The notes below the pieces were generated by a model. The model made no database searches. It was not told the DNA's origin and worked only from the letters and a program-made list of their open reading frames with translations. From the NCBI RefSeq assembly GCF_014696825.1, contig NZ_JACJQU010000032.1, forward strand, positions 1-37,491: a stretch of 37,491 bases of DNA. The letters run 5' to 3'. Source of the DNA: Anabaena sphaerica FACHB-251. Lineage in GTDB: Bacteria > Cyanobacteriota > Cyanobacteriia > Cyanobacteriales > Nostocaceae. A program made the translations under genes and the position numbers. Below, piece by piece: positions 18,905 to 27,214 of the stretch (within the stretch, counting starts at the first letter, position 1; the number at the start of each line of letters is the position of its first letter).

Positions 18905-21900
18905 ATGGCACTCCCAGATTATATAGACAATAATCAAAAGACACTTGAAGAGGTTTTGAAAGAACTTATTTTAAATGAGAGCCAAACAAACCTAGACATT
19001 GCTACTGGATATTTCCGTATTGAAGCGTGGATATCTCTAGAACAAGCTTTCAAGACCTTAACAAACCTACGCTTGCTCATTGGTCGTGACCCCACAATTC
19101 GACCCGCAGAAAGAGATCGCATTGACCTGTCACGATACTTTCGGCTTGATGTCCAGAAGCAGCTAGAGTCTGAGAAATACAAGCTTAAATATAAGCAGCA
19201 GATTGACCGTTTGATTGAATACTTACAGCAAGACCATATTCAAGTTAGACTTTATGGAGTGATTGGTGAAGGTGTGCAATTTCTCCACGCTAAAGCCTAT
19301 ATATTTGATAATTATAGCATTATCGGTTCTAGCAACTTTACTCCTGCTGGATTGAGGGGGAACACAGAGTTAAATGTATTAAATAAAATAACAGTAATCG
19401 CCCAAGACCTTCGTAGCCAGTGGTTTGAGAAATTCTGGAATGACAAAAGTGTAGACCAAGGTTATAAAGCCAAACTAATTGATGCTTTAAATGCTTCAAA
19501 GTTTGGCAGTAAACCTTACACACCCTATCAGGTATTTTTAAAAGCACTTTATGAACTTTTCAAAGAAGATTCCTTACCAGAGGGGGACATTCGCACAAGC
19601 CTAGAATTAGCTAATTTCCAACAGGAAGGCTTTGAGCGGGCAGTCAGGTTACTGGAACGCCACCGGGGCTGTATAGTGGCAGATGCTGTGGGTTTAGGTA
19701 AGACTTACATAGGTTTGCGGGTGCTTGACCACTACCTGATCAAAGACAGACAACCCGGTTATGTGCCTCGCGCACTAGTGGTATGTCCAGCCCAGTTGCG
19801 GGATTTGGTGTGGCGGAAAAAGCTGGATGAGTACGGAATTAAAGCTGACGTGGTTTCCCAAGAGGAAATTAGCCGTAAAACCTTCGACCTCCGCCGCTAC
19901 AACAAGTATGACATCATTGTTGTAGATGAGTCACATAACTTTCGTAATAGTGCAACAAACCGATATCGAAATTTACAAAAGCTCCTTGGCAGCGGTAAGC
20001 GAAGTAAGCGAGTGTTGCTATTAACTGCAACGCCAATCAATACCAGTATTTATGACCTTTACCATCAAATTTTATTGCTGCCATGTAGTACAGAAACATA
20101 TTATCGAAAATATGGAATACCCCATCTCAAAACTTACTTTAAAGCCTTGGCGAAAGGTGAAGAGGAAATTACTGAACTATTGTTCCAAACAATGGTAAGA
20201 CGTTCTCGCCAAGATGTAATAAAACGACAGTTAGCTGGTGAAGAAATTTACATTGCTGGTCAAAAGATTCGCTTCCCAAAACGCAAATTACAGCAGTTTA
20301 CCTATAATTTTGAGGCAAGCTTTCAAGGGTTTTATGCCGGGATTGCTAATCAAATTGACGAGTTGCACCTAGCCCCTTATAACATCAAAGGCTTTAAGAA
20401 GCAGAAAAACAAGCAAGAAGAAGATGAGGTAAAGCGCAATGATGCTCTTGTTGCCCTAATGAAATCACTTTATCTGAAGCGTTTAGAAAGTTCGCTGATT
20501 GCTTTTGAAAGCAGTATACGCAATCAGAGGAATTTTCAAGAAAGGTTTTTTAGCTTGCTACAACAAGGCAAACTTCTAGATAGCCATAATTTTCGCAAAA
20601 TTTTAACCGCAGAGACAGATGAAGAGGAGAGCAGTTCAGTAGAAGATTTAATCGATTCTTTAAATGAAATAGAGCCTCAAGACTACCACATTGAAAAATT
20701 ACAATCACAGATTAAATCTGACCTGGGTATTCTCAATGGGATTATGAATACACTTTTACAAATTAGAAAAGATGTAGAACTAGGAAGGGATTATGATTGC
20801 AAGCTAACAGCATTCAAACAAGTTTTGTCTACAGAACTTAAGGGACAGAAAGTTCTTGTTTTCAGCTATTTCAAAGATACAGCCGATTATTTATACAACC
20901 AGTTACTTTCAGATCAAGACTGGTTAAAGGCGATGGCGATAGATGGTCGAAAGCCTACAATTGATAAAATCACTGGTGAAACTCCTGGCAAACAAAGGGA
21001 AGAAAAAGTTAAGCGTTTCGCACCCAAGGCAAATGGTCAAAGTGAGGATGATCAGCAAAATTTACAAAGTCAAGAAATTGATATTCTTATCTGTACTGAC
21101 GTTCTATCGGAAGGTCAAAATTTACAAGATGCTGGTGTTTTAGTTAATTATGATCTGCATTGGAATCCAGTGCGAATGATTCAGCGTGCCGGTCGAATTG
21201 ACCGTTTGGGTACTAACTATGAAGAACTGTTTATTTATAACTGCTTTCCAGAAGAAGGTTTAGAGGCTTTACTGGGATTGGTAGCACGATTGCAAGCTCG
21301 GATTGCCATGATTGGTGAGAATGTGGGATTGGATGGCAGCGTTTTAGGAGAAATAATTTCCGAAAAATCATTGGAAGAATTATATCGACTTAAGAAAGCA
21401 ATTAGTGATGCGGATAAAGAAGCAATCCTAGAGGAACTTGAGCAAACAGCCGATTTGGTGTCATTGGATGAAATGCGTTTGCCTTTATTAGAATTTTTCC
21501 AGCTAGAAGGTGAGCAAGCAGCAGAAGAAATCCCACTAGGCATTCACAGCACACGCCATTTCTATATTCCTGAAGCCGAAAACGGGGGAATATTTCTAGC
21601 GTTTCGTGCTAAAGATGAACACTTCTGGCACTTTTATTCCCGTATTAACGGTGTGATTTCTTTCAATCCAGACAAAATAATTACCAATAAGCTTCAAATC
21701 TTTAACTGGCTCAAGTGTAAAGCTAATGACTTTCCCCCTCCAGAACAACTGCTGCCAGCGAAGTTTGATGACTCTATCTTTGATGTTTTGGATGCTGCTG
21801 TCTGCAACTTAATGACATTGTTCAGAAAGCAAGAAACTAGCAATATTTTAAAGCCTAAACTTAGTAAGCCTTTACAAAAAATTCATCAAGCTTTGATTCA

Positions 21901-22186
21901 GTTTAATCCTATAGATGAAGACGCGTTATACCAAGAAGCGAAGCGACGAATATTAAAAGTTATTACCACAGTTAACCTTCGTATCTACGAGCGGGACTTG
22001 AAACTAATTTGGGAAAAATTCGCTCAGAAAAAAGACTTAAATGCTCTGGTTTTTGAACTAGATGAGTTCTTTGTTGAACAAGACCAATATCACGAAATTG
22101 ATGAAGAGGCAGAATTCAACCCATCAACAGTGATTAAGGAAGAGGATATTCAGCTTGTTTGTTACCAGTGGTTTAAACCAGAATAA
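18905..22186 (+). CDS. Phospholipase D-type nuclease fused to an SNF2-family helicase
   Basis: A 1093-residue protein. Residues 1-180 are a PLD-superfamily domain with one HKD motif: H128, K130, D135, then GSSN (141-144) and a downstream Glu155; such domains act as dimeric metal-independent nucleases. Residues 240-850 are an SF2/SNF2 helicase: Walker A AVGLGKT (261-267), DESH box (341-344), LTATPIN (motif III), DVLSEGQNL (motif V) and QRAGRIDR (motif VI, from 760). The rest is helical and unassigned. Fusions or pairs of PLD and SNF2 proteins occur in restriction-like systems (DISARM carries separate DrmC and DrmD). It follows the sigma-ATPase gene by 111 bases on the same strand, so both are probably co-expressed. 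The stop codon overlaps a new ATG (TAATG), as though a third gene once followed. Confidence 0.88.
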   Translation: MALPDYIDNNQKTLEEVLKELILNESQTNLDIATGYFRIEAWISLEQAFKTLTNLRLLIGRDPTIRPAERDRIDLSRYFRLDVQKQLESEKYKLKYKQQIDRLIEYLQQDHIQVRLYGVIGEGVQFLHAKAYIFDNYSIIGSSNFTPAGLRGNTELNVLNKITVIAQDLRSQWFEKFWNDKSVDQGYKAKLIDALNASKFGSKPYTPYQVFLKALYELFKEDSLPEGDIRTSLELANFQQEGFERAVRLLERHRGCIVADAVGLGKTYIGLRVLDHYLIKDRQPGYVPRALVVCPAQLRDLVWRKKLDEYGIKADVVSQEEISRKTFDLRRYNKYDIIVVDESHNFRNSATNRYRNLQKLLGSGKRSKRVLLLTATPINTSIYDLYHQILLLPCSTETYYRKYGIPHLKTYFKALAKGEEEITELLFQTMVRRSRQDVIKRQLAGEEIYIAGQKIRFPKRKLQQFTYNFEASFQGFYAGIANQIDELHLAPYNIKGFKKQKNKQEEDEVKRNDALVALMKSLYLKRLESSLIAFESSIRNQRNFQERFFSLLQQGKLLDSHNFRKILTAETDEEESSSVEDLIDSLNEIEPQDYHIEKLQSQIKSDLGILNGIMNTLLQIRKDVELGRDYDCKLTAFKQVLSTELKGQKVLVFSYFKDTADYLYNQLLSDQDWLKAMAIDGRKPTIDKITGETPGKQREEKVKRFAPKANGQSEDDQQNLQSQEIDILICTDVLSEGQNLQDAGVLVNYDLHWNPVRMIQRAGRIDRLGTNYEELFIYNCFPEEGLEALLGLVARLQARIAMIGENVGLDGSVLGEIISEKSLEELYRLKKAISDADKEAILEELEQTADLVSLDEMRLPLLEFFQLEGEQAAEEIPLGIHSTRHFYIPEAENGGIFLAFRAKDEHFWHFYSRINGVISFNPDKIITNKLQIFNWLKCKANDFPPPEQLLPAKFDDSIFDVLDAAVCNLMTLFRKQETSNILKPKLSKPLQKIHQALIQFNPIDEDALYQEAKRRILKVITTVNLRIYERDLKLIWEKFAQKKDLNALVFELDEFFVEQDQYHEIDEEAEFNPSTVIKEEDIQLVCYQWFKPE

Positions 22187-22212
22187 TGAGCCTGCTACCT
22201 GGGTGTCCGCTT

Positions 22213-22285
22213 AGGCTAAATAAAGGGTTATTTTTACAAAATTTTACAAGGTTGCCCCTGGTTGCACGAACCTTCTATTTACGCC
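22213..22285 (+). repeat. 73-bp dispersed element, copy 1
   Basis: Matches 34119-34191 at 71 of 73 bases, with sharp borders on both sides. Its ends are near inverted repeats (GGCTAAATA and TATTTACGCC), and it contains an internal AAGGTT/AACCTT hairpin. A third, partial copy in the opposite orientation lies at 33830-33866 beside the transposase stop codon. It looks like a small non-autonomous mobile element or the end of an insertion sequence. Here it separates the PLD-SNF2 gene from a truncated WYL fragment. Confidence 0.75.
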
Positions 22286-22558
22286 AATTTAGATACCATC
22301 GTTTCCCAACTCCAAGAACGCTTTCAACAACAATGTCGCTATACCATTCGCTATCAAAGCAAACCAGGACAAGCACGCATCTGGGATATTGACCGCTCAG
22401 AATTAAGACTCCATGACGGCACTCTCTACTTATTTGCATTTGTACCTGACTGGCGTTCTTACCGATTTGACTATTGGCCTAATATCGACCAAAATTTGAT
22501 TTTCAGACTAGATAAAATTTTCGATGTTAGCCCTATAGATTGTTTAGGTATAATTTAG
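22262..22558 (+). pseudogene. C-terminal fragment of a WYL-domain regulator
   Basis: The frame opens inside the 73-bp repeat (a TTG at 22262), so its first eight codons are not native. From 22286 it encodes about 90 residues: a helix, then WDIDRSELRLHDGTLYLFAF and a closing FRLDKI that resemble the core and end of a WYL ligand-binding domain. No helix-turn-helix is present and no start codon or ribosome site is seen. WYL proteins regulate many phage-defence loci, so this may be a decayed regulator of the neighbouring system, though its junction with the repeat hides what was lost. The family call is moderate. Confidence 0.5.
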
Positions 22559-22653
22559 TTAGTTCCAAAAATCCTGTAAATGAAGAGGGTTCCGAGTGCA
22601 GAGTATTTCCCACCAAAAACTAAAATTAAATTATCCCCTGCCTAAATAAAAAT

Positions 22654-22887
22654 ATGGTTATTCCAGAACTTGAAAAACAACTTCTTCAACTTTCCCCCAA
22701 TGATAAACTTTACATTATCCAGCTACTAGCACAAAGCCTAACTATGGAAGATAAAAATAACAAAACCCTTCCAGAACAACCTAGTAAACTTTCAGAATTT
22801 TTTCGTCAATCTCCTTTAGCTGAAGTAGCTGAAGAATTAGACCTTAGTAGAGATACCAGTTTACCGCGTGATAGTTTTATCCCATGA
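22654..22887 (+). CDS. Antitoxin of a VapBC-type pair
   Basis: A 77-residue acidic protein whose stop overlaps the toxin start by four bases (ATGA). The N-terminus (PELEKQLLQLSPNDKLYIIQLLAQSL) is the helical start common in cyanobacterial antitoxins of PIN toxins; the C-terminal half is probably the disordered toxin-wrapping tail. It should bind and neutralise the toxin and repress the operon. Identified mostly through gene order. Confidence 0.7.
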   Translation: MVIPELEKQLLQLSPNDKLYIIQLLAQSLTMEDKNNKTLPEQPSKLSEFFRQSPLAEVAEELDLSRDTSLPRDSFIP

Positions 22888-23306
22888 CTTATCTTCTTGA
22901 TACTTGCTTAATTTCTGAAACTATTACTAAACAACCAAATCAACAAGTTTTAAACTGGCTAGATGCCCAACTTCCAGAAACACTTTACTTGAGTGTAATT
23001 ACAATTGGTGAAATTGCTAAAGGTATCAGTAAACTTCCTGTATCTAAACGCAAAGAATCTCTAACAAAATGGTTAAATTCCATCCTACCCCATCGCTTTG
23101 AAAACAGAATTTTAGGTCTGGATATTGCCACAATGGTGTTATGGGGAAATCTAGTTGCAGAATTAGAACAAAATGGACGACCTTTACCCGCTATGGATTC
23201 TCTCATTGCCGCCACCGCATTACAAAATTCTCTCACACTTGTTACCCGTAACGAAAAAGATTTTGCTGGTACTGAAGTTGTAATTATTAATCCTTGGAAT
23301 TTCTAA
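22884..23306 (+). CDS. vapC: PIN-domain ribonuclease toxin, VapC family
   Basis: A 140-residue PIN domain. The four acidic or polar catalytic positions are visible: D6 (LLDTC), E43 (GEIAKGI), D105 (MDSLIAA) and D126 in TRNEKDF. VapC toxins are Mg-dependent endoribonucleases that cut tRNA or rRNA and help keep plasmids in the cell. Overlaps its antitoxin by four bases. Length is normal and no residue is missing. Confidence 0.88.
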   Translation: MTYLLDTCLISETITKQPNQQVLNWLDAQLPETLYLSVITIGEIAKGISKLPVSKRKESLTKWLNSILPHRFENRILGLDIATMVLWGNLVAELEQNGRPLPAMDSLIAATALQNSLTLVTRNEKDFAGTEVVIINPWNF

Positions 23307-23448
23307 ATGGGAAATTTTCAACCAATTTAGGATTCATTATTCTAACCTCAGTTCGGCTCAATCCCTTTTTGGAGTTACTCAACGAGAGAATAGACTTTTC
23401 ATCCTATGAAATAATCAGGGTTTTAGCTTATCCCGAACTCACGTTATT

Positions 23449-24453
23449 CTAACGCCTCTTGTAAGGCACATTTAATAAATCAATCGCCCGTTTCTTCGCA
23501 TCTTCCCCGCGCCTATCATACTTACTCGTAGTATTAGTTGACGCATGACCAGCCAGCTTGGATACCGTAACAATATCTGCACCCCCATCCAACAAATCAC
23601 TAATAAAAGTCCTGCGGAAATCATGCGGTGTAAACCCTTCTTCCACACCCGCAGCTTCCCCTCGGCGCTGCAATGCCCGCAGTACCCCCTGCTCACTCAT
23701 CCGCCGTTGGATAACTTTATTCCCCTTATCCAACGGATAAAATAAAGGACCCGCTTCCTTACCCCGAACCAGCAACCAATCCTGCACCGCCCGGACACCC
23801 GCTTCTGGTAAGTAAACAATTCGCTCCCTGCGTCCCTTAGCTTCCCGTATCGTCAGCGACCGACTGCGCGATTTTAAATCGCTCAAATCAAGATGTGTTA
23901 CCTCAGAACGCCGCAATCCCACCGTCAAAATTGCCAACAGCGCCGCATCCCTCGCCCCTAAATTCGAGTTATCTTGAATACAATTCTCCCACAGGGCAGC
24001 AATTTCTTCTCCATCCAGCGCCCGTCCCTTGAGTAAACTTTTACCCCGCACAGACTGAATATCAGTAGCCCGGCCATAGTCCTCGGTAGACATTAACCCC
24101 AACCGCCATGCTTCCTGCAACACCCGCCGCAGCGCACACAACATTTTATTTGCCATTGCTGGACTGTATTTTTCCATCAGCACTGACCTCACTGCTGCCG
24201 TATGCTGATATCGCAACTTTGCCCAGTCCAAAGTTTGAGCATCACAACTATCATTGGTTAACAGGCGGGCGATCGCATTTAGTGCCTCCCGCATTGTCCG
24301 CCGAGAACCCTCACCCAGAGAAGCCAGATATACAAGAGCCGGGTGCATGGTGATAGGTACTGGCTCTGTTAACGCCAGTGATTCTTTTGAAAAATTGGAA
24401 TTTGCGATTGCCTCTGGCGCGGCATCGCCCATCGCATTGTTGTTCACGGTCAT
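23449..24453 (-). CDS. Tyrosine recombinase, XerC/integrase type
   Basis: A 334-residue tyrosine recombinase. The N-terminal SAM-like DNA-binding domain covers about 40-125; the catalytic domain has R181 (GLRRSE), K206, HDFR (H277, R280), H303 (AGHAS) and nucleophile Y312 (KYDRRGE). On a plasmid it most likely resolves dimers, or it served a former integrated element. It converges with vapC, leaving 142 bases between the stops. No repeat pair that could be its att or core site was noticed next to it. The start at 24453 has a weak ribosome site; internal Met codons at residues 8 and 36 are alternatives. Confidence 0.9.
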   Translation of the reverse strand: MTVNNNAMGDAAPEAIANSNFSKESLALTEPVPITMHPALVYLASLGEGSRRTMREALNAIARLLTNDSCDAQTLDWAKLRYQHTAAVRSVLMEKYSPAMANKMLCALRRVLQEAWRLGLMSTEDYGRATDIQSVRGKSLLKGRALDGEEIAALWENCIQDNSNLGARDAALLAILTVGLRRSEVTHLDLSDLKSRSRSLTIREAKGRRERIVYLPEAGVRAVQDWLLVRGKEAGPLFYPLDKGNKVIQRRMSEQGVLRALQRRGEAAGVEEGFTPHDFRRTFISDLLDGGADIVTVSKLAGHASTNTTSKYDRRGEDAKKRAIDLLNVPYKRR

Positions 24454-24808
24454 TAAACAGCTGCTTTGTCATTTATCTTCCCTAAAATGCTGCTGTTCTT
24501 CAACCAATTGTTACAAAAGAGAGCCGGAAAATTAAGTTGTGTTGCGAGAACACCTTTTCTCTCTACCTTTTTAGGCTCAAAAGTATGACTCTATGTGAGC
24601 CGTTTTAGCAAAATATGTCGAGCAATTGGGTTAATAACTGATATAAAGTGTTATGTTTGCAGTTGGGGTATTTGCGCTTGTAAGTGCCACGCATAAATGC
24701 ACAACCGTGTGTAGCGGCGCGATAGCGTGGTGGGGAGAGCAGTAAAGGCTGAAGTCTAAAAGATGAGTGTTTAAATGTGAACACTGTAGGTTTGAGTGTG
24801 GCAGAAAT
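24454..24808. other. Intergenic region without a recognised gene
   Basis: It holds the presumed promoter of the tyrosine recombinase (minus strand). GGCTCA/TGAGCC near 24572-24602 and AGTGTT/AACACT near 24763-24784 are short inverted repeats. Open frames here show no recognisable protein. Confidence 0.3.
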
Positions 24809-25198
24809 TTACAGGCTTTCGTCAAGTTGGACACCAAATGGTAATGTGTCAAAGCCTAAGTTTTCTAGAGTTAAAATTGCTGTTTCCACTGATGAATTGT
24901 TGATTGTTTCTTGATTGACTAAGGATGTAAGTAATTCACAAACTCCTTGATATTGACTGGCATTATAGTCAATCCAACGGTTAGAATAGAAGAGTGCATC
25001 ATGTAATGCCATTACCACTTCTGTATAGGGTTCAAACGGTAATTTATCGCGCATAGTACGCATGGTACGCAGTAGGTTATCTGCATAGACAGATGCTATT
25101 GGTTCTCCAGAGCAAGAGGAGAGTTTTTGTAAATCTACCAAGATATTCTTGGTAAGTTCTAATCCTGAAACTTCTAAAACATTCTGCTCAATATTCAT
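24809..25198 (-). CDS. Hypothetical protein
   Basis: A 129-residue, mostly helical, acidic protein that I do not recognise. It has no signal peptide, membrane segment or metal motif. It has a plausible AGAAAA/GGAG-poor upstream region and lies downstream of parA and its partner on the same strand, 109 bases after the preceding gene, so it is probably part of the plasmid maintenance cluster. Its composition and normal codon pattern support a real gene, but function is unknown. Confidence 0.6.
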   Translation of the reverse strand: MNIEQNVLEVSGLELTKNILVDLQKLSSCSGEPIASVYADNLLRTMRTMRDKLPFEPYTEVVMALHDALFYSNRWIDYNASQYQGVCELLTSLVNQETINNSSVETAILTLENLGFDTLPFGVQLDESL

Positions 25199-25307
25199 TG
25201 TTTTTCTCCAATAACAACTAAAGTTTAGTCGGAGCTAATGGACGCTTTGTGAGCTAAATTTATAGGCGGAGTGTCAACGTGGTTCTTATTAGTGAACACG
25301 ATTAATC

Positions 25308-25655
25308 CTATTCCCCAAGATAATCTACCACTGCTGCCAAATCTTCCATTGCCCGATTAAAACGATTTAGCATTGCTTCTGCTACTTCTGGGTCAGCATT
25401 GATAGTTGACAGCTTTTCCCTTACCACAAGGTCAAGGGCTTCTAGCCATTGGGATAAGCTGGTATGCCTCATTGCTGACAATAACCCCATGTTGGTGAGG
25501 ACAGCCAAATGAAAACCAAGTTGGTTTTGTCCACCATAGCCTAAATATCCGTTTCTCAATTCCAGCTTTTCTGGGGTAAATTCTACATATTGGTCAAAGG
25601 TAATACCAGCAGGTTCTAGCTTGGGTTGTGGTAATGGTGGTTGAGATTGAGTCAT
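25308..25655 (-). CDS. Hypothetical protein of the parA cluster
   Basis: A 115-residue protein with a proline-rich start (MTQSQPPLPQP), then a short beta segment and two or three helices (LEALDLVVREKLSTI and NRAMEDLAAVVDYLGE). No family was recognised. It lies 83 bases after the ParA partner gene in the same direction. Candidates would be a partition accessory or copy-control factor, from position only. Confidence 0.6.
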   Translation of the reverse strand: MTQSQPPLPQPKLEPAGITFDQYVEFTPEKLELRNGYLGYGGQNQLGFHLAVLTNMGLLSAMRHTSLSQWLEALDLVVREKLSTINADPEVAEAMLNRFNRAMEDLAAVVDYLGE

Positions 25656-25738
25656 AAGGTGTACTGAGAAAAAATAAAGGCATTAATGTGGAGATATTGC
25701 GGTAAGTCGGTCGGCATAATGCCAAGTTTTGGCTGTAC

Positions 25739-26227
25739 TCACTTGGGCGAGTTACTTAACATGGTTATCAGTCGCTTGATTTGACCAACCCGTTTGCGTT
25801 GATCATAGCGACGCTTTGCTTCTGTAGTGATTTTTTCTACAAGCTTGCTATCGGCACTTGCAACTGTCCAAGCTGCTTCTAGAAATACCTCAACTGTGAT
25901 TCCTCTGTCTTTACAGAAGCGCGTTAATTCGTGATCTAGGTCTTTTTCGAGAACGATGGCTGAATGTCGTCGGGTTTCAGGATATTTTTCGAGTTCGGCT
26001 TGCAGTGAAGGGAGTGAGTTGAGGGATGCAGGAGTTGGGTTTGTTGCTTCGGTAACTGGAGTGGATGGTTGTAGTGAGTCCCTGTCGTCTGCGTTTGCTG
26101 GCATTAGTGTTTCTTGTTCTGGCGTTTGCGGTTCTAATTGGGGTTTAGGAACAAGCGCATCTTGGCGTGGTGGAACAGTTGGGCGGTTGCGTTTGTTGCG
26201 GAGTTGGTTGAGTACGTTATCTGACAT
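25739..26227 (-). CDS. Small ParA partner protein with C-terminal ribbon-helix-helix-like region
   Basis: A 162-residue protein beginning two bases after the parA stop, with GGAAG as ribosome site inside the end of parA. Residues 1-75 are a flexible, Pro/Gln/Thr-rich tail; residues 82-140 contain RHSAIVLEKDLDHELTRFCKDRGITVEVF, a strand followed by two helices as in ribbon-helix-helix partition proteins (ParG, Omega). The tail would stimulate the ParA ATPase and the C-terminal part bind the partition site. Sequence identity to known ParB types is not evident; the call rests on layout and operon position. Confidence 0.65.
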   Translation of the reverse strand: MSDNVLNQLRNKRNRPTVPPRQDALVPKPQLEPQTPEQETLMPANADDRDSLQPSTPVTEATNPTPASLNSLPSLQAELEKYPETRRHSAIVLEKDLDHELTRFCKDRGITVEVFLEAAWTVASADSKLVEKITTEAKRRYDQRKRVGQIKRLITMLSNSPK

Positions 26228-26229
26228 TG

Positions 26230-27009
26230 TTATTTACTTCCAATTAACTTACCAATTTTCTCGATTAAGATTTCAAATGGGTATTCCAAGTCGGTGTATC
26301 CCAATTCACTGAGGGTTGCACGTTTGTTGATGGCTTGTTTGTAGCGTTCTGATTCCCGGATTGAAGGGAGAACCAAGCCAGCATCTACTTCGTCCCGCAT
26401 TCCCTCTACCGCAGCCCGACTTTCTTGGGCTTGGGTGTTACCAAACCAACGGTCTCGAAATGGTAGTACACCTAATACTTCTGCATTCGTTGCGCCGACA
26501 TCACGCAAGCCACCCAGTAAATCAAGCGTCCGCACCAGTGAACCATAACCTTTGACTGATGCTTCTGCGGGGATGACCAAATAATCTGCTGCACCAATAA
26601 CTGTCAAACAAATTTGCGACCTTTGGGGTGGTGCATCAATGATGCAGACTTTGAAGATTTTGGCGACAGCTTCTAACCGACGTTTCAGTAAGGTTGCACC
26701 TACTCCGCTATTAGATAAGTAGTCCTGTACAGTGTCGAGTTGGTCGTCGGCGGGGATGAGAAATAGATTGTCGTTATATGAGGTCGGGTAGATGCAGTCT
26801 TCTGGGGTAACTGTTTTTTTGAGGAACTCTAGTAAGGTGGGTTGGTTGGGTTCTAACTCGAATCCTAGATAGGTGGTGAGGTTGTGTTGGGGGTCGGAGT
26901 CGAGCATCAAGGTAGGAAACCCCTGACGTGATAGCAACCGACCCAGGAATAGGGCAGTTGTCGTCTTCCCCTGCCCCCCACTCAGGCTGGTGATGGTAAT
27001 TGTCAGCAT
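26230..27009 (-). CDS. parA: ParA-type plasmid partition ATPase
   Basis: A 259-residue Walker-type ParA. The P-loop reads SGGQGKTTT (10-18); LDSDPQHNL (Walker A'), CIIDAPPQ (Walker B) and the VIPAEAS strand follow. It moves plasmid copies apart by ATP-dependent binding to nucleoid DNA. The signature lysine that normally precedes GGxGKT is serine (S10), an unusual change since this lysine acts across the dimer in ATP hydrolysis. No N-terminal DNA-binding domain is present, so this is the small ParA (type Ib-like) arrangement, matching the small partner gene and the repeats upstream. Confidence 0.88.
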   Translation of the reverse strand: MLTITITSLSGGQGKTTTALFLGRLLSRQGFPTLMLDSDPQHNLTTYLGFELEPNQPTLLEFLKKTVTPEDCIYPTSYNDNLFLIPADDQLDTVQDYLSNSGVGATLLKRRLEAVAKIFKVCIIDAPPQRSQICLTVIGAADYLVIPAEASVKGYGSLVRTLDLLGGLRDVGATNAEVLGVLPFRDRWFGNTQAQESRAAVEGMRDEVDAGLVLPSIRESERYKQAINKRATLSELGYTDLEYPFEILIEKIGKLIGSK

Positions 27010-27035
27010 ACATTTATTAAACTAGCTTTTTAACT

Positions 27036-27120
27036 AAGGATTAAGTAAACATTTTATCAAAAGCTAAAATTATTTATTTGGCTTTTGATAAATTTAGCTT
27101 TTTTCAAAATTAGCTTTTTA
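27036..27120 (+). repeat. 85-bp tandem repeat, copy 1 (94-bp period)
   Basis: Begins AAGGATTAAG and ends TAGCTTTTTA. Contains the inverted repeats TTTATCAAAAGC/GCTTTTGATAAA and AGCTAAA/TTTAGCT. Differs from copy 2 at only a few positions, several of which change both sides of an inverted repeat. Confidence 0.85.
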
Positions 27121-27129
27121 CTTACTGAC

Positions 27130-27214
27130 AAGGATTAAGTAAATATTTTATCAAAGACTAAAATTATTTATTTGGCTTTTGATAAATTTAGTCTTTTTTA
27201 AAATTAGCTTTTTA
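27130..27214 (+). repeat. 85-bp tandem repeat, copy 2
   Basis: Same boundaries as copy 1. Here the second inverted repeat reads GACTAAA/TTTAGTC, so both arms changed together relative to copy 1. This preserves two-fold symmetry and points to a dimeric protein-binding site or a hairpin. Confidence 0.85.

Noticed and set aside
22186-22392. Open frame starting at the ATG that overlaps the PLD-SNF2 stop
   Set aside because: It runs out of frame through the 73-bp repeat and the WYL fragment; only its first eight or nine codons could be native.
27036-27214. Tandem 85-bp repeat as a short CRISPR array
   Set aside because: Only two units, nine bases apart, with nearly identical content throughout; no unique spacers.
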